A DNA stretch of 31,174 bases from CAYLHS01 sp964594235. GTDB lineage: Bacteria; Actinomycetota; Acidimicrobiia; Spongiisociales; UBA4744. The notes under the pieces are model-generated. The model was not told the DNA's origin and did no database searches. It saw only the letters and a program-made list of their open reading frames with translations. How positions within the stretch are numbered: the stretch's first letter is position 1; each line of letters begins with the position of its first letter. The translations under genes and the position numbers were made by a program. Below are positions 21,423 through 29,027 of the stretch, piece after piece. The stretch is taken from assembly GCA_964594235.1 (NCBI GenBank), contig CAZQMF010000016.1:1-31174 (forward strand), written 5' to 3'.

Positions 21423-21708
21423 GGACTTCCTCCTCTCATCGAACAGCGTACCCCGCAGGACGAGCTGCGCTCGCCGTATCTCGTGCGTGAGAGAACGCGT
21501 TCAGGGGATGCGAGCTGTCAGCTGTGCGCCGTCAGCTGACGACGCGGGACGGCCCGGACCTGCGTCCGGGCCGTTCGCCCCTTGCCGACGGGCTCGAGAG
21601 GCTGTCCATAGGCCGCTGCATCCCTGGTTGAGGCTCCGGTTCCTCGTGCGCGGTCATCAGATCTCTCTGCGGCGCCATTGTAGAAGACGTTTCCGACGTT
21701 GCGTCGGG
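21423..21708 (-). terminator. 286-bp gap with two hairpins downstream of the VOC gene
   Basis: Beside the VOC stop, CCGACG-CAA-CGTCGG (21693-21707 on the minus strand) forms a 6-bp hairpin. It is followed in the gene's direction by AAACGTCTTCT, a plausible terminator. Further on, ACGGCCCGGAC and its exact complement (21549-21574) form an 11-bp hairpin with a 4-nt loop. Between that hairpin and the propeller gene are four weak 7-bp units around CAGCTG (21511-21538). I see no gene in this gap. Confidence 0.55.
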
Positions 21709-22107
21709 TCAGTCTTCGCGATCAGCAAGAGGCGCAAACAGGTCTACTGCGTTGCCATCGGGATCATGGACCGTTGCGTACCGCTGCCCCCAGAACGCGT
21801 CGAATGGGGCCACGACTGCCTCGTAGCCGTGCCCGACGAGTCTTTCGAACGTCACGTCGACATCGTCCGATCGGTCACAGAGAAAGGCGAAGCTCATAGG
21901 TCCTGGTCTGGCCGGTGGTGACCATCCCTCGTCGAAGCTCCGCATGACGTCTTCCGAGTCGAACATCAGGCGTATCCCGCCCGGAAGCATCGTTTCGACG
22001 TGGCCACTCGCGTCGGCGTCTTGCGGGAATTCCACGCCGAGGAGACGGTAGAAGGCAAGCGTTCTCGCCATGTCTTTGACGACGACGCCGATGGCATCGA
22101 ACTTCAT
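21709..22107 (-). CDS. VOC-superfamily (glyoxalase/dioxygenase-fold) protein
   Basis: A 132-residue vicinal-oxygen-chelate fold protein with two beta-alpha-beta-beta-beta units. The first is IGVVVKDMARTLAFYRLLGVEF; the second has SFAFLCDRSDDVDVTFERL, then GQRYATVHDPDGNAVDLFA. Members include glyoxalase I, bleomycin-resistance proteins and extradiol dioxygenases; metal ligands are incomplete by eye, so it may be a binding protein. The ATG at 22107 overlaps the stop of the E1-like gene (ATGA). That overlap supports this start over the much longer open frame and implies coupling to the ThDP enzyme. Confidence 0.87.
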   Translation of the reverse strand: MKFDAIGVVVKDMARTLAFYRLLGVEFPQDADASGHVETMLPGGIRLMFDSEDVMRSFDEGWSPPARPGPMSFAFLCDRSDDVDVTFERLVGHGYEAVVAPFDAFWGQRYATVHDPDGNAVDLFAPLADRED

Positions 22108-24368
22108 GAGATCTCTCCCAAGGCGCCGATCGCTGCGTTCACGATTGTCGCGACCGACAACCTGTGTGCATCGTAGAGGTCCGATATGCTGCCGGCTTCG
22201 CCGAACGTGACCGGCCCCAGTGCATGGACTTTCGCTCCGAACACCGATCCGAGCCACGCCATCGCGTGGGGTGACGCGTCGTGCACCGTGAGGATGGGAG
22301 CACCGCGAAGTCGAGCTGGGACGAGTCTGGCGAGGTGCGCTGGGGGTTTCGGGAAGCGCCCCTCGTCGGTGGTCGTAGTCGCCCGGTGCCACTCGCGAAA
22401 GAGCAGGTCGGTGCTGGTCACTCCAACGACGTGGACCTGGATTCCTTCATCGTGTTCGAGCTCGCGGGCAGCCTGAATGACCTCGACGACGGGAGGTCCC
22501 GCAACGAAGACGATGACGGGCGGCCCATCGACGGTCGACTCATGAAGCACGTAGCCTCCCGCGATGACGTGTTCGCGAAGTGTCTCTTCGCCGAGTCGCT
22601 CCATTGCCTCGGTCAGAAGCTCCTGAGGGACCGGGCGGGTCGACAGCCTGAGGTAGAAGGATCCCGATTCGTCGGGGGTCGCAACAGAGGCGATCGCTCG
22701 TTCGAGGGTCCAACTCGTGTCAGCGGCGAACGCAGGTTCGTACGCTGTGAGACGGGGCAGCTCGATGCCGACCGAGGGCGTCGCGAACGACTGGTGGGAG
22801 CCCCCTTCGTAGGACAGGGTGATGCCACTGGGCGTTCCGATGACGATGAAATCGGCACCTGCGTAGAGGCTGTAGATGAAGGCGTCGAGACCTCTGAGCA
22901 CGAACGGGTCGTAGAGCGTGCCAATCGGGATGAGCCGCTTGTTCGCCGGCTGGAGGCCGAGTTGTCCGAGAAGTATGAACAGGTTGATCTCGGAGATGCC
23001 GAGCTCGATGTGTTGCCCACTTCCGCCGAGGTCCCAATGGAGCACCTCCCCATCGACGGCGAAGGTGTCCGATGGGGAGAACACACCGACCTTGTTGATC
23101 CATCCACCGAGATTCGTGCTGACTGCGACATCCGGACTGGCCGTGATGATCCTCGATCCGATGCCGGGGTCGTCGGCGTAGCGGGTGAGGAGTCGGCCGA
23201 GCGCCTGCTGCGTTGAGACGGTCCCCGATGTGGTTGGTCGGGCAATCGGCACCGGTGGGGGAAGTCGCTCGGGAGTCGATGCCGCCTTGCCGACGCGCTC
23301 GGCGACGGCCGCGCACAGGTCGGCTTCGGGAGTTCCTGGAGGGAACCGATCCCAGTCGCCGTCGACACCGAGGGCAGACCGCAACTCGGCCATCTGTTGC
23401 TCGCTCAACAACGCCGCGTGGTTGAGCTGTGTGCCTGCCACGGGGAGCCGCCACCCCTTGATCGTATGGGCGAGGATCACGACCGGGCCAGGGGTCCGGT
23501 CGGCTCGACTGAAGGCGTCGAGGAGCGCCTCGAGATCGTGCCCTCCCGATTCGACGAGTGCACCGTAGAGGTCGGTTGGGGACGTGGATGAGAACGCGTC
23601 GGGATCGATCGCGACGAGCTCGTCGCGCAGGCGGTCTGTTCCCTGTGAGAGGTGGGGCAGCACCAGCTCCGGACGCGTATCCATGAGTTTCCGCAAGGCC
23701 GTCTGTGCCGGAGGATCGAGTCGTGAACCGAATGGCACGTCGATCACCGTCCAGCCCGCAGCTTCGAACATGCGACCGGTGCGGGCGGCGGTCCTGCGTG
23801 GGATGAATCGGTCCAACGATTGCCGGTTGATGTCGACGATCCACATGACGCGATCGAGGTCGCCGACGAGGGGCTCGTGGAGCGCTTCCCACACGGATCC
23901 CTCGTCGAGTTCTGCGTCGCCGAGGATGGTGATGAATCTGCCGGTCGGAACGTTCCCGAGGTTGGAGCGAACCCAGTCGGTCGCCAGGGCGGAGAACAGT
24001 GGTGCGATCGAGCCAAGCCCCACCGAACCGGTGGTGAAGTCCGGTGGTCCTGGATCCTTGACTCGGCTCGGGTAGGGCTGGAGGCCGTGCAGACGACGAA
24101 GGCTCCTCAGTTTTGGTTCATCGATGACGCCGAGGAGGTACTGGATCGCATGCAGAACCGGTGCACCGTGTGGCTTGACGCTGACGACGTCGTGCTCGTC
24201 GAGATGACCGAACCAGAGGGCCGTGGTCAGCGACACCATCGATGCGCTCGAGGCAGGGTGTCCCCCAACCTTGATCTCGTGGTCGCCGAGATTGGCCTCG
24301 TAGATCGACCGCATAGCGAGCCATAGCACTCGATCCTGAATCCGTTCGAGTACTCCGATGTCCGTCAT
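22104..24368 (-). CDS. ThDP-dependent E1 / transketolase-like enzyme
   Basis: A 754-residue protein with the order of a homodimeric transketolase or AceE-type 2-oxoacid dehydrogenase E1. It has an N-terminal EIKVGGHPASSASMVSL segment and VSVKPHGAPVLHAIQYL. The ThDP-binding stretch GDAELDEG (150-157) has its partner Asn at 181 in VDINRQSLD. The usual GDG is GDA here. The pyrimidine-binding and C-terminal domains follow, with ELGISEINLFILLGQL (aceE-like) in the middle. AceE proteins are near 890 residues, so this is a shorter relative. It probably decarboxylates a 2-oxoacid or transfers a ketol unit; the substrate is unknown. The VOC gene is coupled to its end. Confidence 0.85.
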   Translation of the reverse strand: MTDIGVLERIQDRVLWLAMRSIYEANLGDHEIKVGGHPASSASMVSLTTALWFGHLDEHDVVSVKPHGAPVLHAIQYLLGVIDEPKLRSLRRLHGLQPYPSRVKDPGPPDFTTGSVGLGSIAPLFSALATDWVRSNLGNVPTGRFITILGDAELDEGSVWEALHEPLVGDLDRVMWIVDINRQSLDRFIPRRTAARTGRMFEAAGWTVIDVPFGSRLDPPAQTALRKLMDTRPELVLPHLSQGTDRLRDELVAIDPDAFSSTSPTDLYGALVESGGHDLEALLDAFSRADRTPGPVVILAHTIKGWRLPVAGTQLNHAALLSEQQMAELRSALGVDGDWDRFPPGTPEADLCAAVAERVGKAASTPERLPPPVPIARPTTSGTVSTQQALGRLLTRYADDPGIGSRIITASPDVAVSTNLGGWINKVGVFSPSDTFAVDGEVLHWDLGGSGQHIELGISEINLFILLGQLGLQPANKRLIPIGTLYDPFVLRGLDAFIYSLYAGADFIVIGTPSGITLSYEGGSHQSFATPSVGIELPRLTAYEPAFAADTSWTLERAIASVATPDESGSFYLRLSTRPVPQELLTEAMERLGEETLREHVIAGGYVLHESTVDGPPVIVFVAGPPVVEVIQAARELEHDEGIQVHVVGVTSTDLLFREWHRATTTTDEGRFPKPPAHLARLVPARLRGAPILTVHDASPHAMAWLGSVFGAKVHALGPVTFGEAGSISDLYDAHRLSVATIVNAAIGALGEIS

Positions 24369-24377
24369 AACTCGGCG

Positions 24378-24383
24378 ACGCTA
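24378..24383 (-). promoter_or_regulatory. Possible -10 box of the E1-like gene
   Basis: Minus-strand TAGCGT lies 9 nt before the ATG at 24368, with no Shine-Dalgarno evident. Spacing is slightly longer than at the other leaderless candidates. Confidence 0.3.
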
Positions 24384-24459
24384 CCAGCCGGGTACATGAG
24401 TGGTGGCGAAGGGTCTAGGGTGAGGTGTGGGTATGGGTGGCTGGAATCCGGGAGGAACC

Positions 24460-24960
24460 ATGAGGAAGGCGATGATGATCTGGCTTGCGGTGCTGCTGGT
24501 CGTTCCATTGACCGGATGCGCGAAAGCCGCCGAGAAGGTAACGGAGAAGGCCATCGAGAACGCGAGCGGAGGGGACGCGAACGTCGATCTCTCCGACAAC
24601 GGGGGTACCGTCAAGATTGAGACGAGTGAAGGGTCCGCCACCTACGGGGGTGGGGAGATTCCCGACTCCATCGACGTATCGTTTCCCTCCGGTGGCACGG
24701 TGATGGTCTCAACGGAGGCGTCGACCGGGGCCAGCGTGATGGTCCAGTATGAGGGAGGCAATTTCGACGACATCGTCGCCTCGTTCCAGAACTGGGTCGA
24801 CAACTCTGGGGACGAGTACGAGCCAATGACGGTCACCGCGGGAGGTGTGAAAAGCCAGACGTGGGCATCCGACTCCACCACGATCGGTGTCCAGACGTGT
24901 TCGTCGGAGAGCGGAGAGATGGACTCCGTCTGTGTCTACGTGACGGTCGACAAGAGCTGA
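24460..24960 (+). CDS. Putative lipoprotein of unknown function
   Basis: A 166-residue exported lipoprotein. It has a basic start (MRKAMMIW), a hydrophobic core and the lipobox PLTGC, with lipidation expected on Cys20. The mature part begins with a charged helix (AKAAEKVTEKAIENASGG) and continues as an acidic, Ser/Thr/Val-rich, probably beta-structured domain with two Cys near the end (QTCSSES, DSVCVYV). The ATG at 24460 follows GGAGG by 4 nt. It is divergent from the E1-like gene. I recognise no family. Confidence 0.85.
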   Translation: MRKAMMIWLAVLLVVPLTGCAKAAEKVTEKAIENASGGDANVDLSDNGGTVKIETSEGSATYGGGEIPDSIDVSFPSGGTVMVSTEASTGASVMVQYEGGNFDDIVASFQNWVDNSGDEYEPMTVTAGGVKSQTWASDSTTIGVQTCSSESGEMDSVCVYVTVDKS

Positions 24961-25000
24961 ATCTCGAAGTCGCACCAAGTCGTTGGGACGGGGTCTCTAC

Positions 25001-25006
25001 TACCCT
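25001..25006 (+). promoter_or_regulatory. Probable -10 box of nucS
   Basis: TACCCT lies 8 nt before the ATG at 25015, with no Shine-Dalgarno between. This suggests a leaderless or very short leader for the nucS-trmL pair. Confidence 0.4.
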
Positions 25007-25014
25007 GCGCGCCC

Positions 25015-25674
25015 ATGCGGCTGATGATCGCCCGGTGCAGCGTCGACTACCAGGGGCGGCTCACCGCCCACCTTCCGTCGGCGGTTCGTCTCATCATGGT
25101 GAAGGCCGACGGGTGCGTGGCGATTCACGCCGATGGCGGAGCCTACAAGCCACTCAACTGGATGAATGCACCGAACCATCTCGACGAGGGTACGGACACG
25201 TGGGTCGTCACGAATCCGAAAGGTGAGCGGCTGACCATCACTCTCGAGGAGGTGCTTGCCGACACGGTGCACGAGATGGGGGAGGATCCGGGGCTGGAGA
25301 AGGACGGCGTCGAGCGCCATCTCCAGGCGCTGCTCGCCGAGCGTCCTTGGGCACTGGAGGAGGGCCTCGCACTGATCCGCAGGGAGTACCCAACCGATAT
25401 CGGTCCGGTCGATCTGCTCTGCTCGGACAGCAACGGCGACGCCGTGGCGGTGGAGATCAAGCGGCGAGGTGAGATCGACGGGGTCGAACAGCTCACTCGG
25501 TACCTCGAGCGCCTCCGCGAAGACCCCAGGCTGGGATCGGTTCGGGGCATGTTCGTCGCGCAGGTAGTGAAGCCACAGGCAAGGGTGCTCGCCGAGGCGA
25601 GAGGAATCGACATCGTCGAAGTCGACTACGACGAGCTGCGCGGTCTGGAGTCGGACCGGCCGACGCTGTTCTGA
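25015..25674 (+). CDS. nucS: Mismatch-specific endonuclease NucS (EndoMS)
   Basis: A 219-residue endonuclease of the NucS family, which performs mismatch repair in actinobacteria and archaea lacking MutS/MutL by cutting both strands at mismatches. The N-terminal DNA-binding domain is typical (MRLMIARCSVDYQGRL, YKPLNWMNAPN). The nuclease core shows PVDLLCSDSNGDAVAVEIKR with the catalytic Asp133, Glu147 and Lys149. The C-terminus ends in a short acidic stretch and Thr-Leu-Phe, where relatives bind the sliding clamp. Its TGA overlaps the ATG of trmL (TGATG). The gene is one of the better clues that this is an actinobacterium. Confidence 0.95.
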   Translation: MRLMIARCSVDYQGRLTAHLPSAVRLIMVKADGCVAIHADGGAYKPLNWMNAPNHLDEGTDTWVVTNPKGERLTITLEEVLADTVHEMGEDPGLEKDGVERHLQALLAERPWALEEGLALIRREYPTDIGPVDLLCSDSNGDAVAVEIKRRGEIDGVEQLTRYLERLREDPRLGSVRGMFVAQVVKPQARVLAEARGIDIVEVDYDELRGLESDRPTLF

Positions 25675-26132
25675 TGATCGACGTCGTCCTGTTCCGGCCC
25701 GAGATTCCCCAGAACACGGGCAACCTCATGCGTGTCAGTGCCGTGACGGGAATCCGGCTGCATTTGATCGAGCCGCTCGGGTTCAGCCTCGACGAGTCTC
25801 GCCTGCGGAGAGCGGGTCTCGATTACCGGGACTGGGCCGACGTTGCCGTCTACCCGGATCTCGACACCTGCCTCACCGAGCTGCAGCCAGAGCGAGTGCT
25901 GGCGTTTTCGGGTGCCGGTGCGGTTCGCTATACGGACGTGCCGTACGGAGACAAGGACGCGTTGCTGTTCGGACCCGAGTCGGTCGGCCTCCCCGACGAG
26001 GTGCTCGACTCCGCAGACGAGGTGCTCAGGATTCCGATGCTGCCTGACAGACGGAGCCTGAATCTCGCCAACGCCGTGTCGATCGTCGTGTACGAAGTGT
26101 GGCGGCGCAGGGGATTCCCGGGCGCGCAGTAG
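25674..26132 (+). CDS. trmL: tRNA (cytidine/uridine-2'-O-)-methyltransferase TrmL
   Basis: A 152-residue SPOUT-class methyltransferase that 2'-O-methylates the wobble nucleotide (position 34) of certain leucine tRNAs using SAM. The knotted-fold motifs are all present: PEIPQNTGNLMRVSAVTG near the start, LLFGPESVGLP and IPMLPDRRSLNLANAVSIVVYEVWR. Length is normal. The start codon overlaps the nucS stop, so the two genes are translationally coupled even though they act on different nucleic acids. A strong hairpin overlaps its own stop. Confidence 0.94.
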   Translation: MIDVVLFRPEIPQNTGNLMRVSAVTGIRLHLIEPLGFSLDESRLRRAGLDYRDWADVAVYPDLDTCLTELQPERVLAFSGAGAVRYTDVPYGDKDALLFGPESVGLPDEVLDSADEVLRIPMLPDRRSLNLANAVSIVVYEVWRRRGFPGAQ

Positions 26133-26268
26133 CGCTGTGGCTTGGGACACAGCGCGGTTTTCGGTTGTCAGTGTTCGGTAGGATTTCCGCCCCGCGGTAT
26201 TGTTGCGGCTTTGGTCGCGTTCCTACTCAAGACTGACGACTGATGACCGCGTAGCCGTTGGGCTACGC
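26132..26268. repeat. Two 3' elements between trmL and the M20 gene
   Basis: Plus strand: the hairpin GCGCTGTG/CACAGCGC (26132-26155) starts on the last base of the trmL stop. It is followed by CGGTTTT, CGGTTGT, CAGTGTT and CGGTAGG (26155-26182), then the end block (to 26199). Hairpin plus GGTTTT makes this the most terminator-like copy. Minus strand: the hairpin GCGTAGCC-CAAC-GGCTACGC (26249-26268) contains the M20 stop codon and is followed by two heptads (26229-26242) and GTAGGAACGCGACC (26213-26226). Confidence 0.8.
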
Positions 26269-27594
26269 AAGCTCTTCCAGCACGATCGCCTCGGCCAGCA
26301 CTGCTTTCCGCAGCTCTTCAAGATCGAGGCTCTCGTCGGCCGCGTGGATGCGGCTCTCCGGTTCCTGCACGCCTGTCAGCACGATCGTCGCATCCGGGTA
26401 GGCCTTCGAGAACGCCGCGACGAACGGGATCGATCCGCCCACACCCATGTTGACCGGCTCGGTTCCCCATGCCTCGCGCATCGCGGAGCGGAAGGTGTCG
26501 AAGAGGGGTCCATCGGTGACGAGAGCGAACGCCTGTCCGGACGTGCCCCGGGTGAGTGTCACTTCGGCTCCCCAGGGCACGTGTGCCTCCAGATGGTCGA
26601 CGAGGGCGTCCATGGCGGCAGCAGGATCCTGCCCTGGCGCCAGCCTGAGACTCACCTTCGCGCGTGCGGTGGGAACGAGCGCGTTGATCGCCTGATCGAC
26701 AGAGGGTGCGTCGATCGCAAGCACGGATACGGCGGGCATCGTCCAGAGCCGGGACGTCAGGCTTCCCTGAGCGATCAGTGTGAGGGAATCGACCGCGCCG
26801 GTCTGTGCCCGGAACTCAGTCTCGGTGAGATCGAGGGGGTCGGCCTCGTCCGATGACACGAGCCCTGGGATCGCCACCGTGCCGTCGTCGTTGTGCAGCG
26901 TCGCGAGCACTCGACTGAGGACCGTCAGCGCATCGGGCATGGGCCCACCGAACTCGCCGCTGTGAAGCGCTCGGTCGGCCGTTCTCACCTCGATGATGCA
27001 GTCCACGAGACCCCTCAAGGAGGTCGTGAGGGCAGGAACACCCACCTTCCAGTTGCCGGAGTCGCCAATGACGATCACGTCCGCTGTGAACAGATCCTTG
27101 TGTGCGTCTAGGAAGTCATTGAGGTGCAATGATCCGATCTCTTCTTCGCCCTCGACGACGACCTTCACTCCCACGGGAGGCGTGCCTCCGTGGGCGAGCA
27201 TCGCCCCGACATGCATCAGCACGCCTGACTTGTCGTCCGCGATGCCTCGAGCGTAGACACGACCGCTGCGTTCTATCGGCTCGAAAGGAGGCGAACTCCA
27301 CCCTTCACCCGCCGGCTGCACGTCGTGATGTGCGTAGAGGAGGACCGTCGGTGCGCCTTCGGGCGCCGGGTAGTTGGCGTACACCGCTGGATGGGCGCCG
27401 CGAAGCTCCAGGATGCGCACATCCGGGAAACCTACCTTGGTCAGGAGGTTCGCGACGTACTCGGCCGAATCGTGAACGCCCTCCGGGTCGAACCCGGCAG
27501 CGCTCACCGACGGGATCGCCGCAAGGTGCTCGAGTTCACTACGGATGGTTTCGAAATGAGAGTCGACTGCTTCTTTGAGATGCTCGTGTGCCAT
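26263..27594 (-). CDS. M20-family metallopeptidase (dipeptidase)
   Basis: A 443-residue di-zinc peptidase, probably a cytosolic dipeptidase of the CNDP or DapE-related type. The metal and catalytic motifs are in order: LLYAHHDVQP (His ligand and Asp), GIADDKSG, the catalytic pair VEGEEEIGS, and a late RIHAADESLD with the final His ligand. A dimerisation (lid) domain lies between about 190 and 320. It starts 10 nt after the stop of the phosphodiesterase-like gene and is probably in its operon. Its stop lies inside a hairpin. Confidence 0.93.
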   Translation of the reverse strand: MAHEHLKEAVDSHFETIRSELEHLAAIPSVSAAGFDPEGVHDSAEYVANLLTKVGFPDVRILELRGAHPAVYANYPAPEGAPTVLLYAHHDVQPAGEGWSSPPFEPIERSGRVYARGIADDKSGVLMHVGAMLAHGGTPPVGVKVVVEGEEEIGSLHLNDFLDAHKDLFTADVIVIGDSGNWKVGVPALTTSLRGLVDCIIEVRTADRALHSGEFGGPMPDALTVLSRVLATLHNDDGTVAIPGLVSSDEADPLDLTETEFRAQTGAVDSLTLIAQGSLTSRLWTMPAVSVLAIDAPSVDQAINALVPTARAKVSLRLAPGQDPAAAMDALVDHLEAHVPWGAEVTLTRGTSGQAFALVTDGPLFDTFRSAMREAWGTEPVNMGVGGSIPFVAAFSKAYPDATIVLTGVQEPESRIHAADESLDLEELRKAVLAEAIVLEELA

Positions 27595-27604
27595 GTGTAG
27601 GAGG

Positions 27605-28696
27605 TTAGGTGACGGATTCGGAAACCAGAATCGGCACTCGAAGCTCGGCTTCGGTCACACCACCGTGGTGACCGACCATCTCGTCGACCGTTCCAGCAGG
27701 CACCAACGCGTACCCATCGTCGGCGAAGAGCAATCCATCGGGAAGACGCGCCGCAAACTCTGCATGGAAGGGCCCTGGTCCCCACAGACCCTCCGCATCC
27801 TCCGTTGGCACCCATGTGGCCGGGAGCGATTCGGCGAAGGAGACCGCCTCGGCCGGCGATCCGCTCACATACACGACCCGGTTGTCACCAGAGAGAATGA
27901 GCGTCTCGGTGCGGGGAAGCGCGACTCGGTTACTCGCGGCGATGTCGACATGACCATGGTCGGCGGTGCCGACGACCGCGACTCCAGTGGGGAGGCGATC
28001 GACCAGCCGTTCCCACGTGTCGGTGACTTGTCGCATCGCGTCTGTGTAGAGAGCCGATTCCTGACCCTGCGCGTGGGCGGCCGCGTCGATGTGTGGCAGG
28101 TAGAGGAGGACCAGCGTCCCGGGTGTACGAGAGGCGTTCAGGGCGAGTTCGATCCCGTTTGTGTCGCTGTCGGTGCCTTGGACCGTCGCGCCTCGAAACA
28201 ACATCCGATCGAGCGGGCTTCCCACGAACGCGCCGGGTTCGGCTGCGACGACCCGACATCCGGCCGCAGTCAGGCGTTCCGCGAGGTTGGGTGACGGAAG
28301 GAAGAGGCCCGGATCTTCGAGTGACGTCGTTCCATCTTCGGTGAACCAGTAGATCGTGTTGAGCACCTGCGTGCCGAGTCGAAGCTGGTAGGAAATCAGC
28401 CCGTGTTGTGATGGGGGGAGTCCGGTCGCGAGGGTCGAGGTGTTCACGGTCGTCTGGGTCGAGAACGATGCGTCGAGTGCCGCGACACACGAATCTCGGA
28501 GCGGGAGGGCCTCTGGATGGTCGAGCTGGTGGTTTCCCAGTCCGTCGATCAAGACGAGCACATAGCTGTCGGCGTCGGGAATGTGGGCTGCGAGGTGGGC
28601 GTGGAGTGCCGGCGACGGTGACCGACCCGTCAATCGTTGTTCCAGTTCGGCCGCCAGATTCACGAGCCCTCCGCCCATGTAATCAGGGATACGCAT
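27605..28696 (-). CDS. Alkaline-phosphatase-superfamily phosphodiesterase-like protein
   Basis: A 363-residue metal-dependent hydrolase of the type I phosphodiesterase/nucleotide pyrophosphatase group. Metal ligands and nucleophile can be followed: Asp51 in VLVLIDGLG, a Ser/Thr nucleophile region STQTTVNTSTLATGLPP (79-95), YLPHIDAAAHAQG, GTADHGH, and a C-terminal GHHGG. There is no signal peptide, so it is probably cytoplasmic. Substrate is not predictable. It precedes the M20 peptidase by 10 bp and is divergent from whiB, with both promoters in a 61-bp gap. Confidence 0.9.
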   Translation of the reverse strand: MRIPDYMGGGLVNLAAELEQRLTGRSPSPALHAHLAAHIPDADSYVLVLIDGLGNHQLDHPEALPLRDSCVAALDASFSTQTTVNTSTLATGLPPSQHGLISYQLRLGTQVLNTIYWFTEDGTTSLEDPGLFLPSPNLAERLTAAGCRVVAAEPGAFVGSPLDRMLFRGATVQGTDSDTNGIELALNASRTPGTLVLLYLPHIDAAAHAQGQESALYTDAMRQVTDTWERLVDRLPTGVAVVGTADHGHVDIAASNRVALPRTETLILSGDNRVVYVSGSPAEAVSFAESLPATWVPTEDAEGLWGPGPFHAEFAARLPDGLLFADDGYALVPAGTVDEMVGHHGGVTEAELRVPILVSESVT

Positions 28697-28757
28697 ATCC
28701 CGAGGCTACATAGAGAACCGTCCGGGTATCATTCGAGTTGAGGATCGGGGGTCACCT

Positions 28758-29006
28758 ATGGATCCGGTTTTCGATCTCGCCGGGGACTGGCGGCATGAGG
28801 CAGCCTGCATCGGCATGGATCCCAACATATTCTTTCCGACAGAAGGTATGCCGGACCGACGAGCGAGGGCGATCTGTGCAGGCTGTGTGGTTCGAGACAA
28901 GTGCCTTGCCTACGCACTCACCATGCGTATGGACGCAGGGGTGTGGGGAGGAATGTCGGGGACTCAGCGTCGCCTACTCCGCCGAGAGATGCGACGAGCA
29001 GTCTGA
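28758..29006 (+). CDS. WhiB-family iron-sulfur transcriptional regulator
   Basis: An 82-residue Wbl protein, a family confined to actinobacteria and their phages. Four conserved cysteines (17, 40, 43 and 49; the last three as C-x2-C-x5-C) should hold a 4Fe-4S cluster that senses oxygen or NO. The N-terminal WRHEAACIGMDPNIFFP segment and the GVWGG turn (61-65), followed by a basic tail, are the sigma-factor- and DNA-binding hallmarks. Which paralogue it is cannot be decided. A TATCAT box lies 25 nt before the ATG, so this gene, unlike many others here, seems to have a leader. Confidence 0.95.
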   Translation: MDPVFDLAGDWRHEAACIGMDPNIFFPTEGMPDRRARAICAGCVVRDKCLAYALTMRMDAGVWGGMSGTQRRLLRREMRRAV

Positions 29007-29027
29007 CCGTCTCGTGGGAGGATCCGC

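Noticed and set aside
26200..26856. A 218-codon plus-strand open frame over the end of the M20 gene
   Set aside because: It lies antisense to conserved M20 peptidase sequence and begins inside a repeat element; it has no motif or ribosome site.
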